Source of the DNA: Acetobacteraceae bacterium
Lineage (GTDB): Bacteria > Pseudomonadota > Alphaproteobacteria > Acetobacterales > Acetobacteraceae
DNA length: 35,988 nt
Assembly (NCBI GenBank): GCA_027483995.1
Contig: JAIXTK010000409.1
Coordinates: 1-35,988 of the forward strand
Reading direction: 5' to 3'
The notes beneath the pieces were generated by a model. That model had not been told where the DNA came from. It did not search any database and worked only from the letters and a program-made list of their open reading frames with translations. Position 1 is the stretch's first letter. The number at the start of each line of letters is the position of its first letter. Shown here in pieces: positions 16,649-24,935 of the stretch. The position numbers were made by a program, and so were the translations under genes.

Positions 16649-17503
16649 TCACGGCAACCCCGCTCCCGGCACATCCACTCGCACCATCTCGATCGCACCG
16701 TCCCGCTTTTCGGCCATCGCCGGCCCGCTTGCCGTACTCGTGCACACGTACAGCGTCTTGCGGTCCGCCCCACCCAGCATGCAGGCGAAGGCATGCCGCC
16801 CCTCAGCCATGCGGATCGTCTCTACTACGCCCACGCCTTCCCGTGCGCGCACCACCCGATGCCCGCGCGGATCGGCCACCCAGATCCCTCCCTCGGCATC
16901 CAGGCAGATCCCATCGGGCCAGACATCCTCGAACTGCGCGAACACCTTGCGGTTCGAAAGCCCGCCATCGGCCCCGATATCGAAGCTCGTCAGCCGGTGC
17001 GCCAGCGTCTCGCCAATGATCAGCCGCTTCCCATCCGGCGTGATCACCGCCCCGTTGGGAAACATCAGTCCATCCGCCACCGCATGCACACTGCCATCGG
17101 GGTCCACCCGCACCAGCACCGCCGCCTTTTCGCTCTCGCCCTTGTGCCGGTCGAACCCGAAATTCCCCACATAGGCCCGGCCCGCCGCATCCACGACCAT
17201 GTCGTTGCACGGCCCGTCAGCCAACCCGCCCAACTCGGCCAACACCGAAAGCGCGCCCCGGTCACAGCGCATCAACCGCCGGTCCAGCATCGAGACCACC
17301 AGCATCGTGCCATCCGGCCGCCAGCCAAGCCCACTCGGCTGCTGCGGCACATGCGCCATCGTCTCCGCCCATCCCTCTTCAGAAAGGGCGATCACCCGGT
17401 GCGTGTAGAAATCCGAAAACCAGAACCGGCCGTCATGCCAGCGCGGCCCTTCCGGGAACGTCAACCCGCCCAGCACCGTCCGCAGCGCCCTTGTCGTGGC
17501 CAT
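16649..17503 (-). CDS. SMP-30/gluconolactonase/LRE family protein
   Basis: 284 residues, a usual length for this six-bladed beta-propeller family of metal-dependent lactonases. The first metal-site motif is GGLTFPEGPRWHDGRFWFSD (Glu18). Later blades show LGWRPDGTMLV, GLMFPNGAVITPDGKRLI with the metal-binding Asn, and VWPDGICLDAEGGIWVADPRG with the Asp. The predicted reaction is hydrolysis of a sugar or other small lactone, in the cytoplasm since no signal peptide is seen. GGGAGGAAG lies just upstream of the ATG at 17503. It leads the minus-strand set that continues with the SDR and the amidase, divergent from the crotonase gene at 17589. Confidence 0.9.
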   Translation of the reverse strand: MATTRALRTVLGGLTFPEGPRWHDGRFWFSDFYTHRVIALSEEGWAETMAHVPQQPSGLGWRPDGTMLVVSMLDRRLMRCDRGALSVLAELGGLADGPCNDMVVDAAGRAYVGNFGFDRHKGESEKAAVLVRVDPDGSVHAVADGLMFPNGAVITPDGKRLIIGETLAHRLTSFDIGADGGLSNRKVFAQFEDVWPDGICLDAEGGIWVADPRGHRVVRAREGVGVVETIRMAEGRHAFACMLGGADRKTLYVCTSTASGPAMAEKRDGAIEMVRVDVPGAGLP

Positions 17504-17588
17504 GGGCTTCCTCCCGCTTTACGCTTTCCGTGCGAGCCTAACCGCAAACTGCGCCGGAACAAGGCACCCAGGGAAGGAAACCATCAGC

Positions 17589-18449
17589 ATGTCCGCCACC
17601 GCATACGAAACCATCCGCTATGAGCAGCCAACGCCGGCCATCGCCCGGATCGTCATGAACCGGCCAGAAGCCCGCAATGCCCAGAACCTGGTCATGACCT
17701 ATGACCTCAATTCCGCCTTCGATCGTGCCGTGGCAGACGAGAACACCAAGGTCATCATCCTCGCCGGCGCCGATCCCCATTTCTCCTCGGGCCACGACCT
17801 GCGCGCCGGCGGTCGCAACAAGGCGGGCATCGACTTCCCGGCACTCGGCACCTGGGGCGGCTTCGAGGAAGGTGGCGCGCATGGCCGCATGGCCCGCGAA
17901 CAGGAGATCTACCTCCAGATCACCCGCCGCTGGCGCAACCTCGCCAAGCCAACCATCGCCGAGGTCCAGGGCCGCTGCATCGCCGGCGGCCTCATGCTCG
18001 CCTGGGCCTGCGATCTCATCATCGCCAGCGATGATGCCTCCTTCTGCGACCCCGTCGTCACCATGGGCGTCTGCGGCGTCGAATGGTTCGCCCATCCCTG
18101 GGAGCTCGGCGCCCGCAAAGCCAAGGAATTCCTCTTCACCGCCGACACCTGGTCCGCCCAGGAGGCCCACCGCCTTGGCATGGTCAACCATGTCATTCCC
18201 CGCGCCGAGCTCTCCGCCTTCACCCTGGCACTCGCCGAGAAGATCGCCTCCAAGCCCGCCTTCGCGCTCAAAACCACCAAGGAAGCCGTCAACCGCGCCA
18301 CAGACGCCCAGGGACAGCCCGAAGCCATCGAGCATGCCTTCGCGCTGCACCAGCTTTGCCACGCTCATAACCAGATGATGTTCAACATGGCCGTCGACCC
18401 CGCCGGCCTCGCCCCCGCGGTCAAGGGCAAGCCTCCGGCCGGCGGTTAG
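17589..18449 (+). CDS. enoyl-CoA hydratase/isomerase family protein (crotonase fold)
   Basis: 286 residues. Crotonase landmarks are FSSGHDLRAGG (65-75) and GRCIAGGLMLAWACDLIIAS (128-147). Neither classical catalytic glutamate is present: the equivalents are Met136 (GGLMLA) and Val156 (DPVVTMG). An insert rich in glycine and charged residues (about 75-108) separates the first oxyanion strand from the next helix. The end is longer than in a simple hydratase. It is therefore probably not an ordinary enoyl-CoA hydratase, although it binds an acyl-CoA. AGGGAAGGAAA precedes the start MSATAYET at 17589. The hairpin at 18515-18546 likely ends its transcript. Confidence 0.9.
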   Translation: MSATAYETIRYEQPTPAIARIVMNRPEARNAQNLVMTYDLNSAFDRAVADENTKVIILAGADPHFSSGHDLRAGGRNKAGIDFPALGTWGGFEEGGAHGRMAREQEIYLQITRRWRNLAKPTIAEVQGRCIAGGLMLAWACDLIIASDDASFCDPVVTMGVCGVEWFAHPWELGARKAKEFLFTADTWSAQEAHRLGMVNHVIPRAELSAFTLALAEKIASKPAFALKTTKEAVNRATDAQGQPEAIEHAFALHQLCHAHNQMMFNMAVDPAGLAPAVKGKPPAGG

Positions 18450-18514
18450 CCCAAGCCTGATCGGGCAGATCCGTATGATGGGAAGGCATTGCGCCTAAAG
18501 ACAGCAACTGGGAT

Positions 18515-18546
18515 CGGATGCCGGCAACCCAGCGGGCCGGCATCCG
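18515..18546 (+). terminator. strong hairpin after the crotonase gene
   Basis: CGGATGCCGGC (18515-18525), a 10-base loop, then GCCGGCATCCG (18536-18546): an 11-bp perfect stem, GC-rich, 66 bases after the stop at 18449. Only TCTT follows, so the T-tract is poor and termination may be partial or factor-assisted. Confidence 0.55.
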
Positions 18547-18629
18547 TCTTCGCCGGCGGGTGAAGAACTTTTTCTGAGTTATGGAAAAATTACCTCGTCA
18601 TCCAGCGTTGGGTGTCATATATAACTGGC

Positions 18630-19277
18630 ATGATTCAATCATCCGCTTCACCCCCTGCTGCGCCGGCGTGCATCCGCACGCCCGAGCTGGCACGAGCGGT
18701 GCTCCGGATCATCCTCGCCCCCCTCATTGCTCTCATCGAAGCCCGCATCGCCGCCGCGCTGAACCAGTTGCTCGGCCTGATGCAGCAATGGCGCGACGGA
18801 ACCCTCCCGGCCCCGCCGCCCGAGCGTCCGTACGTCCCCCGCCAGACCACCCCGCGCCCGTACTCCGCCCCGCCGGCCCAAGCGGCGTCATGGCTGGACG
18901 CCCTCTTTGCCCTGGCCATGTCGGACGAACCGGCCTCCGAATCCCGTCCGCACGCCAGCACGGCGTCAGCGTCCCGTCCGTCACCCAATCCCCGGGTCAG
19001 CCCGGTGCAGCCCGAACCGTCGGTTACCGTGTTCGCGCCGCCACTTGCTCCCACGATGCGGAAACGGCGCCAACTGCCTGGCTCTACAGGCCAGAGGCCT
19101 TATGCGCGGCGCCCCGTCCTGATCCCCGCAGCTGGACGACGCCCGGAATTCGCACAGTCGGCTTCTGGCCGGCATGTGGCGTCCGATCCTCCGCTGCGCC
19201 CTCCGGATATCCAAAAGAGCGCAACTCGAGCTTTCGCCTTAGCCTGCCTATTTCATTTCGAAATCAAAATTAATTGA
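18630..19277 (+). CDS. hypothetical Pro/Ala/Ser/Arg-rich low-complexity protein
   Basis: 215 residues from the ATG at 18630; a GTG at 18612 would add six. The first third has a regular hydrophobic/amphipathic helix: ARAVLRIILAPLIALIEARI and AAALNQLLGLMQQW (about 20-60). The rest is low-complexity, rich in Pro, Ser, Ala and Arg, without predicted fold, ending in a short aromatic tail (FALACLFHFEIKIN). No family is recognised with confidence. The region upstream is AT-rich (CATATATAAC at 18616-18625), which would suit a promoter. It overlaps the end of the convergent acyl-CoA dehydrogenase by 8 bases. It may be a spurious open frame favoured by GC content, but the helix-plus-tail pattern is unlike a shadow frame because no gene lies opposite it. 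Confidence 0.45.
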   Translation: MIQSSASPPAAPACIRTPELARAVLRIILAPLIALIEARIAAALNQLLGLMQQWRDGTLPAPPPERPYVPRQTTPRPYSAPPAQAASWLDALFALAMSDEPASESRPHASTASASRPSPNPRVSPVQPEPSVTVFAPPLAPTMRKRRQLPGSTGQRPYARRPVLIPAAGRRPEFAQSASGRHVASDPPLRPPDIQKSATRAFALACLFHFEIKIN

Positions 19278-20442
19278 TACCACTCCACTTGCCGTCCAGC
19301 ACCCGCTTACCGATCGTCATCCGGTGGACCTCACTCGGTCCTTCATACACCCGCATCGCCCGCACCTTGTTCGCCATGAGCTGCAGCGGCATCTCCTTCG
19401 TCACCCCCATCGCCCCATGCGCCTGCATCGACTGGTCGATGATCTCCTGCGCCATCTCGGTCGCATAAACCTTGATCATGGACGCCTCGGTGCGGACATC
19501 CTTCCCTGCGTCGTTCTTCGCCGCCGCGTCCATCACCATCAGCCGGCAGGCATGAATCTTCGTCGCAGCTTCCGCCACCCACCACTGGATCGCCTGCCGC
19601 TCCGAAAGCTTCGCTCCGAACGTTACCCGCTCGCGCGCATGCTCGCACAGCATCTGCAGCGCCCGCATCGCCATCCCGGTGCACCACGCCCCCATCTGCA
19701 GCCGCCGTACCGTCAACCGAAGCTGCATCGGCGCGAACCCCTTGCCAATCGCCCCCAGCACTCGGTCGCCAGGGATCCGGCAATCCTCGAACACCAACTC
19801 GTAGGTCCGCTGCCCGCCGATCATGGCGATCTCGCGCTCAATGATGAAGCCCGGCTCCCCCTTCTCCACGATGAACGCCGTCACCCCCTCATGCCGCTTC
19901 CCGTCCCCGGTGCGCGCCATCACGATGATGAAGTCGGCCTGCGGTACCCGGCTCACCCAGATCTTCCGCCCGTTGATCACCCAGTCGCTGCCATCCTGCA
20001 CCGCCCGCGTGATCATCCCCGCCGGATCACCGCCAGCCCCGGGTTCAGAGATCGCAATCGCCGACTTGGCCGTCCCCGCCGCATAGGGCTCCAGGTATTT
20101 CGTGCGCTGCTCAGGGCTCGCCACCGCCATCAGCATATGCAAATTCGGGCTGTCCGGCGGAAAGGTGAACGGAAACGCGCACCGCCCCAGCTCCTCGTTC
20201 ATCGCCATCAGCGCTACCGTGGGCAGGTTGGCACCCCCAAGCTCCTCCGGGACATCGAGGGACCACAGCCCCAACTCCTTGCACCGGGCAAGGATTCGCT
20301 CCTCCTCCGCATCCGAAAGCCCCGCCTTGCCCCCCGCAGCCTCGCGCGCCAGCACCTGACGTTCGAGCGGAATAAGCTCCTGGTCGACGAATTTCGCCAC
20401 CAGTTCCTTCAGCATGCGGTGCTCTTCGGACAATTCAAACAT
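19270..20442 (-). CDS. acyl-CoA dehydrogenase (ACAD10/11-like)
   Basis: 390 residues. The order is an N-terminal helical domain (FELSEEHRMLKELVAKFVDQEL), the flavin segment AISEPGAGGDPAGMITRAV near residue 147, INGRKIWVSRVPQADFIIVMART, and the C-terminal domain with HARERVTFGAKLSERQAIQW and QAHGAMGVTKEMPL. The end RVYEGPSEVHRMTIGKRVL carries the Glu of the YEG catalytic motif. The GPSEVHR form is typical of ACAD10/11-like enzymes. The start MFELSEE at 20442 is preferred over a longer frame because it is preceded by GGAGGG at a normal distance and matches the family N-terminus. Nothing lies close upstream on its strand, so it is probably transcribed alone from the 20443-20757 gap. Confidence 0.93.
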   Translation of the reverse strand: MFELSEEHRMLKELVAKFVDQELIPLERQVLAREAAGGKAGLSDAEEERILARCKELGLWSLDVPEELGGANLPTVALMAMNEELGRCAFPFTFPPDSPNLHMLMAVASPEQRTKYLEPYAAGTAKSAIAISEPGAGGDPAGMITRAVQDGSDWVINGRKIWVSRVPQADFIIVMARTGDGKRHEGVTAFIVEKGEPGFIIEREIAMIGGQRTYELVFEDCRIPGDRVLGAIGKGFAPMQLRLTVRRLQMGAWCTGMAMRALQMLCEHARERVTFGAKLSERQAIQWWVAEAATKIHACRLMVMDAAAKNDAGKDVRTEASMIKVYATEMAQEIIDQSMQAHGAMGVTKEMPLQLMANKVRAMRVYEGPSEVHRMTIGKRVLDGKWSGIN

Positions 20443-20757
20443 CGGCAGGACCCTCCAAGCGGCATTGTCGCGCCCGGACCGCCCCACGACAAGAGCGTGC
20501 GCCCGCCTCGCGTCCCCGGCAACGAAGCGGTAAGGCAGATTGACGATCTTGCTCCTGATCAGACGGCCGCCCGCCCACGCAATGGCATCGCTTCGGAAGA
20601 GCGATGCACATCAAGGAGCCTCGCATGTCCCTGGGCTAGGGTGCCTCGGTCACCCTTCAGCTGATGCGGTGGCAATCACTCGCGAGATGTGCTGTCTAGC
20701 AACGGATTAATGGACGGGCGTCATCGGCCGGACGCACCGCGACCTGGAGGTAGTGGC
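20443..20757. other. divergent intergenic region with a hairpin
   Basis: 315 bases without a supported gene, between the divergent acyl-CoA dehydrogenase and UDP-glucose dehydrogenase genes, so it should hold promoters for both. An 8-bp perfect hairpin, GCATCGCT (20585-20592), loop TCGGAAG, AGCGATGC (20600-20607), is the only clear structure. No convincing -35/-10 pair was picked out by eye. Codon and base style change across this gap. Confidence 0.4.
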
Positions 20758-22071
20758 TTGAAGATTGCGATGATTGGTGGAGGCTATGTTGGTCTCGTGT
20801 CAGGCGCCTGCTTCGCGGCGTTAGGCACCGAGGTGGCCATCGTTGAAAGCGACCCCGCCCGCCTCCAAGCCCTTCGTCAAGGGCGCATCCCAATCTACGA
20901 GCCAGGACTGACCGAACTCGTCGCGGAGGGTGTCTCACAGGGACACCTGTCATTTGGCGATAACCTGCGCGCGGCGGTGAGCGGTGCCGATGCGGTGTTC
21001 ATCGCAGTCGGCACCCCAACCCGCCGCGGCGACGGGCATGCCGACCTCAGCTTCGTCTACGCCGCCGCAGAGCAGGTGGCGAAGTGCCTCGACGGTTACA
21101 CCGTGATCGTCACCAAATCGACCGTTCCTGTCGGCACAGGCCGACGGATCGCATCCATCATCCAGCACGTCGCGCCCGGTGCCGACGTGGATGTGGCATC
21201 CAACCCAGAGTTCCTGCGCGAGGGCAGCGCGATACGCGACTTCATGCAGCCCGATCGGGTCGTGATCGGCTGCACATCACCGCGGGCCCAATCGGTACTC
21301 GGGCAGCTTTACAACCCCCTCGCCGCGCAACCAGACCAGATTCTCTACACAGGCGTGGAGACCGCTGAACTCATCAAATACGCAGCAAACTCGTTCCTCG
21401 CGATGAAGGTCACCTTCATCAACGAGATGGCGGACCTTTGCGAAAGGCTTGGCGCCAATGTCAAGGAGGTCGCACATGCCATTGGCATGGATGCGCGGAT
21501 CGGCCCGCGCTTCCTGCAACCCGGACCGGGTTTCGGAGGCAGTTGCTTCCCTAAGGACACCTTGGCCTTGGTTCGCATTGCACAGGAAGCGGGAGCGCCA
21601 TCAAGGCTCATTGAGGCCGTTGTAGCGGTGAATGATGCTCGAAAAGCATCCATGTCGGCGCGGGTGATTGCTGCATGTGGCGGAACCGTCCGGGGCCGAA
21701 CGATCGCGGTGCTGGGGCTCACCTTCAAGCCCGACACCGACGATATGCGCGATTCACCCGCCTTACCGATTGTCGCCAGGCTGGTCGAAGATGGCGCCAT
21801 GGTGAAGGTCTTCGATCCCCAGGGTATGGACCAGGCCCGGCCCATGCTGCCCTCCGGAACAATCTATGCATCGTCCACCGAAGCGGCACTGGACGGCGTT
21901 GATGCGGTTGTGATTGTCACGGAGTGGGATGTGTTCAAGGCACTTGACCCGCGGGCGATGCTTAAGCTCATGTCCGGGCGTGTCGTCGTAGACCTACGCA
22001 ATGTCTTTGATCCCATGGCCATGGCGGCGCAGGGCTTTGCGTATCACGGCATTGGGATCACATCGCGCTAA
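20758..22071 (+). CDS. ugd: UDP-glucose 6-dehydrogenase
   Basis: 437 residues from a TTG start. It converts UDP-glucose to UDP-glucuronate with two NAD, feeding capsule, exopolysaccharide or lipid A sugar synthesis. The N-terminal Rossmann motif is MKIAMIGGGYVGLVSGACFA, and the conserved Lys207 and Asn211 lie in ELIKYAANSFLA. The catalytic Cys263 lies in GPGFGGSCFPKD, and the C-terminal domain has LGLTFKPDTDDMRDSPAL. The TTG at 20758 is chosen because GGAGG lies seven bases before it and the family begins with MKIAxIGxGYVG. A GTG further upstream (20689) would add a 23-residue tail with no family match. No other polysaccharide gene is beside it. Confidence 0.95.
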   Translation: MKIAMIGGGYVGLVSGACFAALGTEVAIVESDPARLQALRQGRIPIYEPGLTELVAEGVSQGHLSFGDNLRAAVSGADAVFIAVGTPTRRGDGHADLSFVYAAAEQVAKCLDGYTVIVTKSTVPVGTGRRIASIIQHVAPGADVDVASNPEFLREGSAIRDFMQPDRVVIGCTSPRAQSVLGQLYNPLAAQPDQILYTGVETAELIKYAANSFLAMKVTFINEMADLCERLGANVKEVAHAIGMDARIGPRFLQPGPGFGGSCFPKDTLALVRIAQEAGAPSRLIEAVVAVNDARKASMSARVIAACGGTVRGRTIAVLGLTFKPDTDDMRDSPALPIVARLVEDGAMVKVFDPQGMDQARPMLPSGTIYASSTEAALDGVDAVVIVTEWDVFKALDPRAMLKLMSGRVVVDLRNVFDPMAMAAQGFAYHGIGITSR

Positions 22072-22117
22072 CTGGCTTTTGGCCTCGAACTCACTGGCGG
22101 AACGACGACTGGCATGC

Positions 22118-22160
22118 TTGCCAACCCTCTCAGCCGGACCTAAGATGCGAATTACTCGCA
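22118..22160 (+). promoter_or_regulatory. promoter with Fur-like 7-1-7 inverted repeat for the iron importer
   Basis: TTGCCA (22118-22123) and TAAGAT (22141-22146) are 17 bases apart. Directly at the -10 lies TGCGAAT-T-ACTCGCA (22146-22160), a 7-1-7 inverted repeat with one mismatched pair. A 7-1-7 repeat covering the -10 is the layout of Fur-family operators; whether Fur or another iron regulator (Irr, RirA) binds cannot be told. Transcription would begin near 22153, about 30 bases before the ATG of the binding protein, which fits its role as an iron carrier. Confidence 0.5.
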
Positions 22161-22183
22161 ATTGCATTGGCCCGAGAGGCTCC

Positions 22184-23227
22184 ATGGTCATTTCTCGTCG
22201 TTCCGTCATCCTGGGAGCAGCGCTTGCCATGGGCCCGGCGCTCATGGCGCCCTCCGCTCCTGCGCATGCTGCTGGGGAGGTTAACCTCTACACGACGCGG
22301 GAGCCGGGCCTCATTCAGCCATTGCTGACCGTCTTTACCGCCCGAACGGGAATCAAGGTGAATTCCGTGTTCATCAACGCGGGACTCGCCGAGCGCGTTG
22401 CCGCAGAAGGAGCACGATCTCCGGCCGACGTCTTGATGACCGTCGATGTCGGAACGCTCTTCGACCTCGACCGAAAGGGACTGACCCAGCGGATCACATC
22501 GTCTGTCGTGGATGCCGCAACACCTACCTCATTGCGAGACGTGGAGGATAATTGGGTACCTCTCTCGCTTCGGGCCAGGGTCATCCTCGTTTCGCGGGAC
22601 CGTGTTCCGGAGGTTGCTATGACTTATGAGCAACTCGCCAACCCAAAGTGGAAGGGGCGAGTCTGCCTCAGGAGTGGCAACCATCCCTACAATACTGCCC
22701 TGTTCGCTGCGATGATTGCCAAGGATGGCCAGGCCGCAACAGAAACCTATTTGACGGCTCTTAAGAAAAATCTGGCACGTAAGCCCGCTGGCGGCGACCG
22801 TGAAGTAGCGCGCGACATCATGGCCGGGCTCTGTGACATCGGCATGTCAAACAGCTACTATGTCGGACTTATGCTGTCTGGAGCTGGTGGCGCCGAGCAA
22901 AAGCGCTGGGGAGAAGCTGTGAGGGTCATTCTACCGACGTTTCAGGATGGCGCCGGTACGCATGTAAACATCTCCGGCGCATCGGTCGCACGGCATTCAC
23001 CGAACGCCGCGAATGCGGTGAAGTTGATTGAGTTCCTGCTTTCGCCGGAGGCCCAGAAGGTCTATGCGGAAGTGAACTTTGAGTTTCCGGTGCTTCCCAA
23101 CGTGCCGCTACATCCGAGCATCGCCAATCTAGGCACATTGAAACTGGACACGCTTCGCCTCTCTGCGATCGCAGCCCATCGTGCGACCGCCAGCATGATG
23201 GTCGACCGGGTCGGTTTCGACCAGTAG
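22184..23227 (+). CDS. iron(III) ABC transporter substrate-binding protein (FutA/FbpA-like)
   Basis: 347 residues. The start MVISRRSVILGAALAMGP gives a twin-arginine signal with a cleavage site near AHA-AGE (about residue 29-31). The mature protein starts with EVNLYTTREPGLIQPLLTVFTARTG, the standard opening of the iron-binding family-1 proteins, and has the paired tyrosines Tyr225-Tyr226 in IGMSNSYYVGLML, which coordinate ferric iron in FutA/FbpA. HVNISGASVARHSPNAANAVKLIEFLLSPEAQ is the conserved C-terminal lobe. The ATG at 22184 follows GAGAGG. A start at 22145 would lie upstream of the predicted transcription start. The permease gene follows after 12 bases. Confidence 0.92.
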   Translation: MVISRRSVILGAALAMGPALMAPSAPAHAAGEVNLYTTREPGLIQPLLTVFTARTGIKVNSVFINAGLAERVAAEGARSPADVLMTVDVGTLFDLDRKGLTQRITSSVVDAATPTSLRDVEDNWVPLSLRARVILVSRDRVPEVAMTYEQLANPKWKGRVCLRSGNHPYNTALFAAMIAKDGQAATETYLTALKKNLARKPAGGDREVARDIMAGLCDIGMSNSYYVGLMLSGAGGAEQKRWGEAVRVILPTFQDGAGTHVNISGASVARHSPNAANAVKLIEFLLSPEAQKVYAEVNFEFPVLPNVPLHPSIANLGTLKLDTLRLSAIAAHRATASMMVDRVGFDQ

Positions 23228-23239
23228 CGCCGGATCGAG

Positions 23240-24916
23240 ATGGAGCATCACGCGCGGCACAGGCTCCTATTTGGCCTGGCATTGTTGTCTTCGATGGTGG
23301 TGCTCCTGCCTGTCGTGGGGCTAGCTGGGCTTGCGGCGTTCGGAACGGGGGATCTGTGGCCCCATCTGGTCGCATATGTCCTTCCCGATGCCCTTCGCCA
23401 AACGACACTGCTCCTGATCGGTACGGGTGCTGTCACAGCGGTTACGGGCGCCGGGCTTGCATGGCTGATGACAGGCTTCCATTTCCCGGGGCGCCGCTGG
23501 TTGGAATGGGCAGTGCTCCTCCCGTTGGCGATTCCCACCTACATCGTAGCGTATGCCTATCTGGATGTTCTGCACCCGATAGGGCCGGTGCAGTCCACGC
23601 TGCGAGCCCTGCTAGGTGTCAGTGACGTGCGCGGCCTGCAGTTGCCTGACGTGCGTTCCATGGCAGGCTGCATCCTGGTGATGTCTGCATCGCTCTACCC
23701 CTATGTCTATGTCAGCACACGCGCTGCCCTGCTCACGCAATCGCTTGAGGCGATCGAAGCCGCAAGGGCGTTGGGGGCGGCGGGTGCCCCCTTGATGTAT
23801 CGGGTCACGCTACCCCTGGCGTTTCCTGCTATCTGCGCAGGGTTGGGCTTGGTCCTGCTCGAGACGCTCGCGGATATCGGCGCAAGCGAGTTTCTTGGCG
23901 TCCGAACCTTGACGGTAGCGGTTTACGTCACCTGGACCACCCGCGGATCGGTGGAAGGTGCCGCACAGATCGCACTCGCAATGCTGGCCCTGACATTCAC
24001 GCTTTTGGCGTGGGAGCGTGCCGCCACGCGCTGGCGCGACCGCGAGGTTTCGGGTGACCGGTCTCCATTCCGGGTTCGCTTGACCGGCCTGCGTGCAGTA
24101 CTGGCTACGGGGATCTGTATGGTTCCCCTGATGCTCGGCTTCGGTGTTCCCACGCTGCACCTGTTGGTCAGCGCCGCCATCCGGGTCAGCGAGTTCGGCC
24201 TGCCCGCGGCTATTGGGACATGGATGTGGAACAGTGCGTACCTCGCGATGCTGGCAACGCTGGTCACACTGGCCTGTGGCATAACCGTGACGTTCTGCCA
24301 CCGGTATCTGGCCAACATCTGGTCCCTGGCAGTATTGCGCATTGCAGCGCTTGGGTACGCTATGCCCGGTACCGTTCTGGCCGTAGGCCTGCTCGGCCCC
24401 ATGGCGCAGGTGGACAACGCCGTTCTGGACCTACTCGATTGGCTCGGCGCCGGATTCCAACACAGCTTGATCTCCGGTTCCATCCTGATGCTGGTTATTG
24501 CCTACGTCGTTCGCTTCCTCGCCATTCCCCTGGGGATGCTGGAGACCGCCTATGGCAGAATGCCCGTCACCATCGATGACGCCGCACGCGGGCTGGGGGC
24601 GGCCAACAACGCACTTGCGTGGCGGATCCACCTACCGATCCTGGCCCCCAGCCTCTCTGGCGCGGCGCTTCTGGTCCTCGTTGAATGCATGAAGGAGCTT
24701 CCAGCCACACTGCTGCTGCGCCCGCTGAACGTGGAAACCTTGGCTACAGCAATCTATGCAGAAGCATCGCGGGGCACTTACGAGGATGGGGCAGTTGCCG
24801 CGCTCTCGATCGTGCTGCTGGGCCTGGTTCCCGTCATCGTTCTGGTTCGGCGGAGCATCTCTCTATCGGCTCCGCCGGTCATACAGACACGCAGTCAACT
24901 GTTATCGCAGGCCTGA
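23240..24916 (+). CDS. iron(III) ABC transporter permease (FbpB/FutB-like)
   Basis: 558 residues with about twelve membrane segments in two permease domains. The EAA loops are visible as EAARALGAAGAPLMYRVTLPLAFPAI (about 173-198) and DDAARGLGAANNALAWRIHLPILAPSL (about 445-471). The segment PLAIPTYIVAYAYLDVL near residue 95 is characteristic of iron permeases of this class. It follows the binding protein by 12 bases, so the two are one transcript. No ATP-binding gene follows; the next gene is convergent. The ATPase must come from another locus, possibly shared, or has been lost. Confidence 0.92.
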   Translation: MEHHARHRLLFGLALLSSMVVLLPVVGLAGLAAFGTGDLWPHLVAYVLPDALRQTTLLLIGTGAVTAVTGAGLAWLMTGFHFPGRRWLEWAVLLPLAIPTYIVAYAYLDVLHPIGPVQSTLRALLGVSDVRGLQLPDVRSMAGCILVMSASLYPYVYVSTRAALLTQSLEAIEAARALGAAGAPLMYRVTLPLAFPAICAGLGLVLLETLADIGASEFLGVRTLTVAVYVTWTTRGSVEGAAQIALAMLALTFTLLAWERAATRWRDREVSGDRSPFRVRLTGLRAVLATGICMVPLMLGFGVPTLHLLVSAAIRVSEFGLPAAIGTWMWNSAYLAMLATLVTLACGITVTFCHRYLANIWSLAVLRIAALGYAMPGTVLAVGLLGPMAQVDNAVLDLLDWLGAGFQHSLISGSILMLVIAYVVRFLAIPLGMLETAYGRMPVTIDDAARGLGAANNALAWRIHLPILAPSLSGAALLVLVECMKELPATLLLRPLNVETLATAIYAEASRGTYEDGAVAALSIVLLGLVPVIVLVRRSISLSAPPVIQTRSQLLSQA

Positions 24917-24935
24917 AGCAGCGCCTAGTGCAGAG

